Position numbers and translations under genes: made by a program | Part shown: piece by piece, positions 17,785 to 25,959 of the stretch | How the letters are laid out: the number at the start of each line of letters is the position of its first letter | How positions within the stretch are numbered: position 1 is the first letter of the stretch | The notes under the pieces: generated by a model | Seen by the model: the letters and a program-made list of their open reading frames with translations, nothing else | Told to the model about the DNA's origin: nothing | Database searches by the model: none | NCBI RefSeq assembly: GCF_022758145.1 | Contig: NZ_JAJVDH010000003.1 | Coordinates: forward strand, 806,001 to 870,000 | From: Pontibacter vulgaris | Lineage (GTDB): Bacteria; Bacteroidota; Bacteroidia; Cytophagales; Hymenobacteraceae | Length of the DNA stretch: 64,000 nucleotides | Direction of reading: 5' to 3'

Positions 17785-19026
17785 ATGGTAACTAAACCAA
17801 ATTTACTCATTGTTGGCGAATTCAACCGGAAAGATTATATAGATTTATTTAAAGCCAGTCAGCATTACTTTAACTTTTATTTTTTAGAATATATATCGCC
17901 TAAAGAAGTTAAAAGCAATTATTACCAGAACTATGGACAAGCCATTTTTTGGGGAGATTTCAAAAGCGCTAATGATTTACTTCATATAACCAGACCAGAC
18001 AAGGTAATTTTCCTTTGCATAGAGTCTTATAATCATGTTGCGCTTAATCTTGCTTGTAAAAATGCAAACATACCTACTTACCTGTTAGAGCACGGACTGC
18101 GAGCAGATTATATACTTGGATTTGACCCTAAAATTAGCCCACCCTTACACCAAACAACAGCAAAAAAACTACGCTATTACGGATTGGTGTTTCAAACTAT
18201 ACTTGCGAGAATTAAAAACAGGCTTTTTCTTTTAAATACAATTAAAGTTTTACCACCAGCAGACGCTGCTTTTGTAAAACAATTTGTAAAAGTAAGGAAG
18301 CATTATAATTGTCTTGAAACTTTCAGGAGAATAAAGTCTGATAAACGTCTTGCTGACATCTATATTTCTTTTACTCCACAAATTTTCAAGGTTCACCAGG
18401 CACACAATTCTCTTCCTCCGGATCAGAGAGTTATTCATATAGGTGTTCCATACTTTGATCACCTAATTAATATTAAACCTAAAGCTATTGAAAAAGCTAT
18501 ACTATTAATAGATCAACCATTGGCTGAACATGGCTTACTAAAGTGGGATCAGAAGTATAAAGAAACGTTTATAGCGCAATTCACAACTATCTGTAAAAGC
18601 CATCATTTTAAGCTTTACATAAAGCCCCATCCAAAACAAGACGAATCTCTGTGGCTAAAAGCCCAACAAAATTCGTTGTGTGAGTTAATTGATGATGATA
18701 AACTTACGAAGCTGGCGCCCTCAATTCCAGTCATTACAGGCTTTTACTCTACTTATCTTATGCCGTTTGCAGCATTTAACTACACCACACTTTTAACCCT
18801 CGAAAACCACCCTGCTGGCAGACTGGACGTTTCAAAATCCTTTACAGATGCTGGTGTTGCCTATCCTGTTTATGATTTAGAGGAGCTTCACAATCTTTTA
18901 CCTAACATTGAGCAATTACACGCTCAACAACTAACTAACAAAGCTAAGTTTACGAAAGATTGGATGTATAAATTTGATGGGAAAAGTGGCGAGCGCCTAC
19001 GCGATATATTACTGAATGATGCATAA
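17785..19026 (+). CDS. Polysialyltransferase-like / GT-B protein with HP motif
   Basis: I recognise this 413-residue protein only by pattern. The segment KLYIKPHPKQDESLW (about 275-290) is the HP motif of bacterial sialyl- and polysialyltransferases and capsule glycerophosphotransferases, and SIPVITGFYSTYLMPFAAFN (about 313-332) resembles their donor-side Ser/Thr loop. There is no signal peptide or membrane helix, so it is cytoplasmic. It alone in this block lies on the plus strand, is notably AT-rich, and is closed by its own bidirectional terminator, all suggesting a later insertion. No sialic-acid synthesis genes are seen, so the real substrate may differ. Confidence 0.6.
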   Translation: MVTKPNLLIVGEFNRKDYIDLFKASQHYFNFYFLEYISPKEVKSNYYQNYGQAIFWGDFKSANDLLHITRPDKVIFLCIESYNHVALNLACKNANIPTYLLEHGLRADYILGFDPKISPPLHQTTAKKLRYYGLVFQTILARIKNRLFLLNTIKVLPPADAAFVKQFVKVRKHYNCLETFRRIKSDKRLADIYISFTPQIFKVHQAHNSLPPDQRVIHIGVPYFDHLINIKPKAIEKAILLIDQPLAEHGLLKWDQKYKETFIAQFTTICKSHHFKLYIKPHPKQDESLWLKAQQNSLCELIDDDKLTKLAPSIPVITGFYSTYLMPFAAFNYTTLLTLENHPAGRLDVSKSFTDAGVAYPVYDLEELHNLLPNIEQLHAQQLTNKAKFTKDWMYKFDGKSGERLRDILLNDA

Positions 19027-19027
19027 T

Positions 19028-19061
19028 AAAAAAGCTCAGGCTACTTAGCCTGAGCTTTTTT
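19028..19061. terminator. Bidirectional terminator
   Basis: Perfect 16-bp arms (19028-19043 and 19046-19061, AAAAAAGCTCAGGCTA and complement) between the convergent polysialyltransferase-like and UXS genes. Confidence 0.9.
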
Positions 19062-19081
19062 ATCAAGTATTGTTTTGTTTG

Positions 19082-20050
19082 TTAAGCGTTCTCTACCGTT
19101 TCAGCCGGCACTTGAATCTTATCTTTAAAATACTCCAGTGTTCTTCTTAAACCTTCGGCGCGGTTAACCTGAGGTTCCCAACCTAATATTTCTTTTGCTT
19201 TTGTGATATCAGGCTGGCGTTGCTGCGGATCATCTTTTGGCAGTGGCTGATATTCTACTTTCAGCTCTACGCCTGTTAAATTGCAAATCTCTTCAGCAAA
19301 CTCTTTTATAGTTATTTCTGAAGGATTACCAATGTTTACCGGCATTGAATAGTCGCTTAACAGCAGGCGGTAAATACCTTCTACTAAATCATCCACATAA
19401 CAGAAAGAGCGGGTCTGGCTACCATCACCGAAAATGCTAAGCGGCTCACCACGCAAGGCCTGGCTCAGGAAAGCAGGCAATACACGGCCATCGTTGAGGC
19501 GCATGCGCGGGCCATAAGTATTAAAGATGCGCACAATGCGAGTCTCTAAGTTATGGTGCATGTGGTAGGCCATAGTTATAGCTTCCTGAAAGCGTTTTGC
19601 TTCGTCGTAGCAACCACGTGGGCCCACCGGGTTTACGTTACCCCAGTAATCTTCTGTTTGCGGGTGCGCCAATGGGTCGCCGTATACTTCAGATGTAGAT
19701 GCGATCAGCATACGTGCACCTTTTGATTTGGCAAGACCCAGCAGGTTGTGCGTACCTAAAGATCCAACTTTCAGTGTCTGAATTGGAATTTTCAGGTAAT
19801 CTATCGGGCTGGCCGGCGAGGCAAAATGCAAAATATAATCCAGGTGGCCAGGCACATGCACAAACTTTGAAACATCGTGATGATAGAATTCAAAATTCTC
19901 CAGCTTAAACAGGTGCTCTATGTTATCAAGGCTGCCTGTGATAAGGTTATCCATGGCAATTACATGATAACCTTCTTTAATAAATCTGTCGCAGAGGTGG
20001 GAGCCCAGAAAGCCGGCACCGCCTGTTACCAGTACACGTTTTTTTGTCAT
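19082..20050 (-). CDS. UDP-glucuronate decarboxylase (UDP-xylose synthase), SDR family
   Basis: This 322-residue cytoplasmic enzyme converts UDP-glucuronate to UDP-xylose through a 4-keto intermediate. The NAD site is GGAGFLGSH (10-18) and the catalytic pair is Tyr148-Lys152 (CYDEAKR). The UXS-type sequences STSEVYGDP with Glu121 and [15 protein letters not shown] distinguish it from 4-epimerases and 4,6-dehydratases. It starts 7 bp after ugd, whose product is its substrate, forming a two-step UDP-xylose pathway. UDP-xylose would feed the neighbouring glycosyltransferases. Confidence 0.93.
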   Translation of the reverse strand: MTKKRVLVTGGAGFLGSHLCDRFIKEGYHVIAMDNLITGSLDNIEHLFKLENFEFYHHDVSKFVHVPGHLDYILHFASPASPIDYLKIPIQTLKVGSLGTHNLLGLAKSKGARMLIASTSEVYGDPLAHPQTEDYWGNVNPVGPRGCYDEAKRFQEAITMAYHMHHNLETRIVRIFNTYGPRMRLNDGRVLPAFLSQALRGEPLSIFGDGSQTRSFCYVDDLVEGIYRLLLSDYSMPVNIGNPSEITIKEFAEEICNLTGVELKVEYQPLPKDDPQQRQPDITKAKEILGWEPQVNRAEGLRRTLEYFKDKIQVPAETVENA

Positions 20051-20057
20051 AAAAATT

Positions 20058-21404
20058 TTAAACTGTCGCGTCTAATTGCGGAACATCCTGTTTTATACCA
20101 ATGCCGTAATATGCAAAACCTTTTTCACGCATTTCCATTGCATCGTAAATATTTCTGCCGTCAAACACCACTTTATCTCTCATCAGCTTGCTGACTACAG
20201 CAAAGTTAGGCGAACGGAACTCAGGCCACTCAGTAACCAGCAGCAGCGCATCGGCATCGATCAGGGTTTCATACTCATCTTTGCCATATTCAATCGTGTC
20301 GCCCAGGTGGTGGTGTGCCTCTTTCATGGCTACCGGGTCATAAGCTCGTACTTTAGCTCCTTGCTCGAGTAGTTTATCAATAATTACCAGCGATGGCGCC
20401 TCGCGCATATCGTCTGTTTTTGGCTTGAATGACAGGCCCCAGATAGCGAAAGTCTTGCCAGTCAGGTCACCGTTAAAGTGGTTGTAGATCTTGTTATAAA
20501 GTACCGATTTCTGGTTCTCGTTCACTTCTTCCACTGACTTAAGCACACGCATATCATAGCCGTTCTCAGAAGCCGTTTTGATCAGGGCTTTCACGTCTTT
20601 TGGAAAGCACGAGCCACCGTAGCCAATGCCTGGGTAGATGAACTTGTTACCGATACGCACATCCGAACCGATACCTCTGCGAACCATGTTCACATCTGCA
20701 CCCATGATCTCGCACAGGTTGGCAATGTCGTTCATGAACGAGATCTTGGTTGCCAGCATGGCGTTAGCAGCATACTTGGTCATTTCAGCAGATGGGATGT
20801 CCATAAAGATAAGCGGGTGGCCGTTCATCAAAAATGGCTTGTAGAGCTTGCTCATCACATCTTCGGCTCTTTCCGAAGAAACACCTACTACAATACGGTC
20901 TGGCTTCAGGAAGTCGTCGATGGCGGCACCTTCTTTCAGGAACTCAGGGTTAGAGGCCACATCAAACGGAATATTTACACCGCGTGCTTCCAGTTCCTGC
21001 TCTATGGCCTGGCGCACTTTATTGGCTGTACCAACCGGTACAGTACTTTTGGTTACGACCACCAGGTAATCGGTCATGTTCTGGCCAATACCACGGGCTA
21101 CCGCCAGTACGTGTTTAAGGTCAGCAGATCCATCTTCGCCCGGAGGTGTACCTACGGCGATAAAGGCAACATCGCAGCCCTGGATCGAGGCGGCAAGGTC
21201 ATTTGAAAAAGAAAGGCGCTCTTTTTGTGAATTACGCGTAACCATTTCTTCCAGACCCGGCTCATATATAGGCAAAATACCTTGTTTCAGGTTTTCAATC
21301 TTTTTAGTATCTATATCGATACAGGTAACATCTATACCAACTTCGGCAAAACAGGTTCCTGTTACCAGGCCCACATATCCGGTACCAACTACAGCTATTC
21401 TCAT
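20058..21404 (-). CDS. ugd: UDP-glucose 6-dehydrogenase
   Basis: This 448-residue enzyme oxidises UDP-glucose to UDP-glucuronate with 2 NAD+. The Rossmann motif is GTGYVGL (7-13), TKSTVPVGT lies at 118-126, and the catalytic nucleophile is Cys266 in [10 protein letters not shown]. Full length for the family. It is followed after 7 bp by the UXS gene. asnB lies 63 bp upstream on the same strand, so the three are likely one polysaccharide operon. Confidence 0.97.
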   Translation of the reverse strand: MRIAVVGTGYVGLVTGTCFAEVGIDVTCIDIDTKKIENLKQGILPIYEPGLEEMVTRNSQKERLSFSNDLAASIQGCDVAFIAVGTPPGEDGSADLKHVLAVARGIGQNMTDYLVVVTKSTVPVGTANKVRQAIEQELEARGVNIPFDVASNPEFLKEGAAIDDFLKPDRIVVGVSSERAEDVMSKLYKPFLMNGHPLIFMDIPSAEMTKYAANAMLATKISFMNDIANLCEIMGADVNMVRRGIGSDVRIGNKFIYPGIGYGGSCFPKDVKALIKTASENGYDMRVLKSVEEVNENQKSVLYNKIYNHFNGDLTGKTFAIWGLSFKPKTDDMREAPSLVIIDKLLEQGAKVRAYDPVAMKEAHHHLGDTIEYGKDEYETLIDADALLLVTEWPEFRSPNFAVVSKLMRDKVVFDGRNIYDAMEMREKGFAYYGIGIKQDVPQLDATV

Positions 21405-21467
21405 AGTAAAAATATTTAGTAGAATTTACAAATTTATAACTTTTATACTTAAGTGTTCTTTACAATA

Positions 21468-23387
21468 TTATTCATTCGGTTCAGGCTTTATCCACTTCTG
21501 CCACCAATGCTGAAAAACCAGCAGCGTCCATACCTGGGTCTGCACAGTGCCAGCAGCTGATGTATAGAGTGCTTTCCGGAGTGCATTAACCTGACCTACA
21601 TCAAAAATCCCCTGACTTTCCACAAAGTCTTCTGACAAGTACATCTCTGTTAGATCTTTTGCCTGTGTTTTTAAAAGCGACAGTAGCGGGATTTCAAATC
21701 CTTGTTTTGGTCTTTTGTATAGTTCGGGAGGCAGAATTGTTTTAAAAGTATCCTGCAATATCTTTTTACGGATTCCGGCATCAATCTTAGACTGCACCGG
21801 CAACGAAAAAGCAAACTTTACAAGACGATGGTCTAAGAACGGACTTCTTATCTCTAACCCGTTTGCCATTCCCATCAGGTCTGTTTTAGGCAGCATATCA
21901 TTACCCAGTACCAGATGCCAGTCGGCACATAGTACGCTGTTTATGCTATATAGGTTTTCGTTTATGCAATCTAATAACCTGCTTTTGCGTGCAGCATACA
22001 ATCTGTTATCGGCCTGGCGTTTATGCTTTTGCCCCAGCAAGTCGATAGCGGCGCTTTCAGTTTGCCAGGTTGCCCACAACCAATACCTGTTTTTAGGCGA
22101 TAGTTGTGCCCCGGCTGCAAAACGCTGCAGTTGTCTTACTTTGTTTGCTGTAAAAGAGTTACGGGATTTTGGCAGCATGTTCCACAAAAAATGTAAACCC
22201 GTAACAATAGCTGTGTCAAAGCCGCCGCTAAGTAATTTATACTCTGCATGATGCTTGTTATAACCAGCAAAAAGCTCATCGGCACCGTCGCCGGATAAAA
22301 CTACTTTCACATCCTGCCGGGCGCGCTTAGCCAATGTATAAACTGCCAGTGCCGATGCATCAGCAAACGGTTCGCTCATATTATCAAGCATTTCCGAAAG
22401 GTTAGCATACAGCTGATCGTTTGTAACCCGAAGCTCAGTATGATCGGTTTTATACTTTCTGGCTACCAAACGGGCATAACTGGTTTCATCAAAGTATGGC
22501 TCGCCTTCAAACCCAAGCGAATATGTTTTAAGATTAGGCACTTGTTTAGCAGCCAACGCCACAACTACCGACGAATCTATTCCGCCACTTAGAAAAGCAC
22601 CAACTGGCACATCTGCTGTTAAGCGTTCAGCAACTGCCTGCTCCAGCAACTGACAAAGCTTTACTTGCTGCTGCTTATAATTTAGGGGGCCGTGTTCAGC
22701 TTTTTCAGCATCAAATGGTAGCCTGTACCAGACGTGTTCCTGTACTTTATTGCCTTTGATGAATAAAGAATGGCCTGGCAGTAGTTTTTTAACACTTTTC
22801 ACCATGGAAGCCGGCGCTGGCACATAGGTAAGTTGCAGGTACTGGTATAACGAAACAAAGTCTACTTCACGTGGAACGCCAAGCGCAAACATAGCTCCCA
22901 TTTCAGACCCGAACAGGAAAGTATCAGCATCTTTAAAGTATAGCAGTGGTTTTTCCCCGAAACGATCGCGGGCAATGAATAGTGAGTCTTCCAGAGTGTC
23001 GTAAATGGCAAAGGCAAAGAAACCACGTAGCTTTTTCAGGCAATCCTGGCCATACTTGGCATACAGTTGCAGTATAATCTCAGTATCCGAGTCAGTCTCG
23101 AAAGTATAACCTTTATCCTGAAGTTTGTGGCGCAGCATTTTATAGTTAAATATCTCGCCATTGTATACTATGGTATAGCGGCCATCTGCTGTTGTCAGGG
23201 GTTGGTTAGCGCTGGCCTCGGGTGCTATTACAGAAAGGCGCCGGTTAGCAAGGCCTATACGACCATGCTTAAAAATACCATCGGCATCAGGACCTCGATG
23301 CGTAAGCATAGCCGACGCTGCCTCCAACTTGCCAAAAACTGCCTTACCAGCTTCCGTAAAAGCCAAAACTCCTGTTATTCCGCACAT
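21468..23387 (-). CDS. asnB: Asparagine synthase, glutamine-hydrolysing
   Basis: This 639-residue two-domain enzyme uses the N-terminal glutaminase (nucleophile Cys2 in MCGITG) to supply ammonia to the C-terminal ATP-pyrophosphatase domain (PP-loop SGGIDSS near residue 270). In polysaccharide clusters such AsnB paralogues often amidate sugar acids rather than aspartate, so with ugd next door the target could be a uronic acid; this is inference. It is the first gene of the asnB-ugd-UXS run. Confidence 0.93.
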   Translation of the reverse strand: MCGITGVLAFTEAGKAVFGKLEAASAMLTHRGPDADGIFKHGRIGLANRRLSVIAPEASANQPLTTADGRYTIVYNGEIFNYKMLRHKLQDKGYTFETDSDTEIILQLYAKYGQDCLKKLRGFFAFAIYDTLEDSLFIARDRFGEKPLLYFKDADTFLFGSEMGAMFALGVPREVDFVSLYQYLQLTYVPAPASMVKSVKKLLPGHSLFIKGNKVQEHVWYRLPFDAEKAEHGPLNYKQQQVKLCQLLEQAVAERLTADVPVGAFLSGGIDSSVVVALAAKQVPNLKTYSLGFEGEPYFDETSYARLVARKYKTDHTELRVTNDQLYANLSEMLDNMSEPFADASALAVYTLAKRARQDVKVVLSGDGADELFAGYNKHHAEYKLLSGGFDTAIVTGLHFLWNMLPKSRNSFTANKVRQLQRFAAGAQLSPKNRYWLWATWQTESAAIDLLGQKHKRQADNRLYAARKSRLLDCINENLYSINSVLCADWHLVLGNDMLPKTDLMGMANGLEIRSPFLDHRLVKFAFSLPVQSKIDAGIRKKILQDTFKTILPPELYKRPKQGFEIPLLSLLKTQAKDLTEMYLSEDFVESQGIFDVGQVNALRKALYTSAAGTVQTQVWTLLVFQHWWQKWIKPEPNE

Positions 23388-23541
23388 AGTTGAAGTAAAG
23401 TTACGTTTTATCTACTTACAACTTACTTCTAATAAACCTTCCGGAGGCAGTATATTACATAGTTTGCAGCGTTTTTTAAATAAATAAACAACCTCGCTCC
23501 TTTACAGAAGTATAGCCTAAGTAGTAACACCCCATATTTTT

Positions 23542-24441
23542 ATGAAACCAGAATGGCTGGATACGAAAGAATATCCCTTTGAATCTAATTTCCTGGAGTT
23601 GGAGGCTGGAAAAATGCATTACATTGATGAAGGTCAGGGCTCTCCGATTGTGATGATACATGGCACACCAAGCTGGTCGTTCCTGTATCGTAATCTTATT
23701 AAAATACTGAAGAAAAACCATCGGTGCATTGCCATGGACCTGATCGGGTTCGGGCTTTCGGATAAGCCCGAGGACTGGAGCTACAAACCCAGGGCCCATG
23801 CCGATAACTTTGAGAAACTGATGGAGCATCTTCAGCTAAAAGACATTACATTGCTTGTACATGATTTTGGGGCACCGATAGGCCTTGCTTATGCCATTAA
23901 ACACCCACAGAATGTGAAAAACATTGTGATGCTGAATACCTGGACCTGGTCTCTGGCAAGGCACCAGAAATTATCGAAGGCAAGTAAATACCTGGTTGGC
24001 CCTTTAGGCAAGTTTTTGTATAACAAGCTTAATACTACCAACAGCGCAGCCGTTAGCGAACTTTTTGACGAAGAAACCAAATTACCAAAATCCATTCAGC
24101 AACAGTATGTGCAGGCCTTGGGAAATCCTGAAGACCGTGTTGGTACTTTAGCCTGCGCACGTGAGCTAGTGGGTGTTAGCAAATGGTACGATGAACTATG
24201 GCAGGATCGAAAAAAAATACAGGATATACCTACGCTCATACTTTGGGGCGAGCGCGACAAGCATGTAAAAATTGAAGCGCTACAAACCTGGAAGGAGTTT
24301 TTCCATGAGTGTTATGTGATCCATTTTGAAGACAGCGGCCATTTCTTACAGGAAGAGAACGCGGACGAAGTGGCCTGCTTTGTGCACAATTTCATCAAAG
24401 AGGAGCAGAAGAAAAAAGAACCTGCACACTTACACTCATAA
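23542..24441 (+). CDS. Alpha/beta hydrolase of the haloalkane dehalogenase type (Asp nucleophile)
   Basis: This 299-residue cytoplasmic hydrolase has the oxyanion motif HGTPSWSFLYR (40-50) and a nucleophile elbow VHDFGAPIG with Asp108, as in dehalogenases and epoxide hydrolases, not Ser as in esterases. The catalytic His lies in EDSGHFLQEE and an acid candidate in WGERDKHV. In true haloalkane dehalogenases the residue after the Asp is a halide-binding Trp (HDWG); here it is Phe109. The activity on halides is therefore doubtful and a related hydrolase function is possible. The preceding asnB is divergent. Confidence 0.8.
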   Translation: MKPEWLDTKEYPFESNFLELEAGKMHYIDEGQGSPIVMIHGTPSWSFLYRNLIKILKKNHRCIAMDLIGFGLSDKPEDWSYKPRAHADNFEKLMEHLQLKDITLLVHDFGAPIGLAYAIKHPQNVKNIVMLNTWTWSLARHQKLSKASKYLVGPLGKFLYNKLNTTNSAAVSELFDEETKLPKSIQQQYVQALGNPEDRVGTLACARELVGVSKWYDELWQDRKKIQDIPTLILWGERDKHVKIEALQTWKEFFHECYVIHFEDSGHFLQEENADEVACFVHNFIKEEQKKKEPAHLHS

Positions 24442-24456
24442 CCTTTAGCCGTGTTT

Positions 24457-24723
24457 ATGGATAAAAACCAAGCCTTGCATCCTAAATCCCCCAATTCTGA
24501 GAAAGATCTGGAACGAGTAAACCAGGTACAGCAGGAACTCTATGCCATGCATAAGCAAACACATCAATCTGAAACCCGGCAAAATACAGAGCAGCCTATT
24601 CCCATAAACGAGTCGCCTTATAATGTGGTGCAATCATGGCATAAGCTCCGCGAGCTGGATGAAGATCTGGCTGAGCACAAGTATAAAGACATGGCGAATG
24701 ATAGCGGTAAAGAAATACGTTAG
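24457..24723 (+). CDS. Small hydrophilic protein of unknown function
   Basis: I do not recognise this 88-residue protein (ATG 24457; an in-frame GTG lies 6 bp earlier). It is Gln/Glu/Lys-rich, lacks a signal peptide, membrane helix and cysteines, and contains a likely helix (KDLERVNQVQQELYAMHKQT). It starts 15 bp after the hydrolase stop, suggesting co-transcription. A strong terminator follows at 24790-24825. Confidence 0.55.
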   Translation: MDKNQALHPKSPNSEKDLERVNQVQQELYAMHKQTHQSETRQNTEQPIPINESPYNVVQSWHKLRELDEDLAEHKYKDMANDSGKEIR

Positions 24724-24789
24724 TAAGTATAAATCCGGCACGTACACTATTTTATACTGCTAAAAATTTAAAGTATACTTTTCAAATCG

Positions 24790-24825
24790 TCAACAAGGCC
24801 CAAGTTTATACTTGGGCCTTGTTGA
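24790..24825 (+). terminator. Terminator with the octamer in its loop
   Basis: Perfect 15-bp stem (arms 24790-24804 and 24811-24825, TCAACAAGGCCCAAG and complement) with loop TTTATA, followed by TTTTAA. The octamer TTATACTT (24806-24813) spans loop and right arm. Confidence 0.9.
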
Positions 24826-25198
24826 TTTTAAGCCATCTTATTAGAAATTAAGCGGTTATAAGCCTGCTTAAACTACGTACCAGTTTTTCTTAAATAACCG
24901 CCTGAATCAATGTATAGCTTTTATAACATAGCTGCATAATATGGCTTGGCTAAGCGGCGTTAATAATTTTAATTACAACATCTTCCTATATTTCAGGCTT
25001 ATAATTATCAACACAACAATCTGTCAACAACTTAAATATCAACATTTTACACAAAATCATCACTAAAAAAAGCAACCAGAATAACGACCGAAGCGGGCGA
25101 AGCAAGTTCAAATTTCATTTTTATTAAGTCCGGCTAATATTTAACTTTAACCAGAACTTATACTTTGTAAAACAGCATAGGCTACTAACAGTAAGGCT
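24826..25198. other. AT-rich gap before the NlpC/P60 gene
   Basis: No gene is seen. It contains an inverted repeat GCGGTTAT / ATAACCGC (24852-24859 and 24894-24901) enclosing a smaller TAAGC / GCTTA hairpin, which might be a structured leader or a relic. The last 100 bp before the TTG start are A/T-rich and include a TTATACTT octamer. Confidence 0.4.
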
Positions 25199-25828
25199 TT
25201 GAAAACATATTTTACCTCTTCCGTTTTATTCATCTTCTTTTTAATCCTGATGGCTTCCTGCCAGTCGTCGCAACCAGTATTCAGTAAGCGTGGCGAAACT
25301 TATAAATCTGCCCGTGAGATTGCAGAAGAAAAACGGATGGCCAGAAAAATGGCCCGTAAAAATGGCAAGCGAACCAATACAGTAGCATCCAAAGACAGAA
25401 CCAGCCGCACGCGCGTACCTTCGCGCCATGTAAAAGAGGATGTTTCTACTGTTATTCAAACGGCCCGCTCCTTTACCGGCACCCCTTACAGATGGGGTGG
25501 CACTACCCGCGTTGGCATGGATTGCTCGGGTTTGCTATGCACTTCTTTCCAAAGTATAGATGTAAAATTGCCCCGCACATCTGATGAGCAGAGCCGCTTT
25601 GGGGAAGAAGTAAAAATAAAGCACATAAAAGAGGGCGACCTGGTATTTTTCGGGGCCAGCAAAAATAGCCGCGAAGTAACCCATGTGGGCCTTGTTACTG
25701 AAGTAATCGGCGACCAGGAAATAAAGTTTATACATTCCTCTACTACGCTTGGCGTTATCGAGAACAACCTCTTCTCAGAACATTATCAGAAAATCTTTAT
25801 TAAAGCTGTAAGACCACCTGTTTTCTAA
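25199..25828 (+). CDS. NlpC/P60 (C40) peptidoglycan endopeptidase lipoprotein
   Basis: This 209-residue protein starts at TTG 25199, because the hydrophobic signal MKTYFTSSVLFIFFLILMASC and its lipobox (Cys21) need that start. A basic linker (about 36-80) leads to the C40 domain: catalytic Cys109 in GMDCSGL, His162 in THVGLV and His179 in FIHSS, a complete triad. It should cleave gamma-D-Glu-meso-DAP links or related stem-peptide bonds from the outer-membrane lipid anchor. It may serve wall remodelling; its neighbours give no further hint. Confidence 0.9.
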   Translation: MKTYFTSSVLFIFFLILMASCQSSQPVFSKRGETYKSAREIAEEKRMARKMARKNGKRTNTVASKDRTSRTRVPSRHVKEDVSTVIQTARSFTGTPYRWGGTTRVGMDCSGLLCTSFQSIDVKLPRTSDEQSRFGEEVKIKHIKEGDLVFFGASKNSREVTHVGLVTEVIGDQEIKFIHSSTTLGVIENNLFSEHYQKIFIKAVRPPVF

Positions 25829-25918
25829 AAAATTGGTGTAGAAGACTTCAAACCAATACTTTCAGTACAATTTTTACGCAAAATCATTATTCAAAACTTG
25901 CGGCATACGTACTTATAA

Positions 25919-25949
25919 GCAATTGATAAGTAATTAGTTAACCAATTGC
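25919..25949. promoter_or_regulatory. Inverted repeat before the first TonB receptor
   Basis: GCAATTG (25919-25925) and CAATTGC (25943-25949) flank 17 bp that contain a TAATTA centre. The element ends 10 bp before the ATG, so it overlaps the ribosome-binding region and could be an operator or an mRNA hairpin. No standard -33/-7 promoter is visible immediately upstream. Confidence 0.35.
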
Positions 25950-25959
25950 CGTAAGTATT

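Noticed and set aside
23542..24441. Esterase or lipase with Ser nucleophile
   Set aside because: The elbow residue is Asp (HDFGAP), not Ser.
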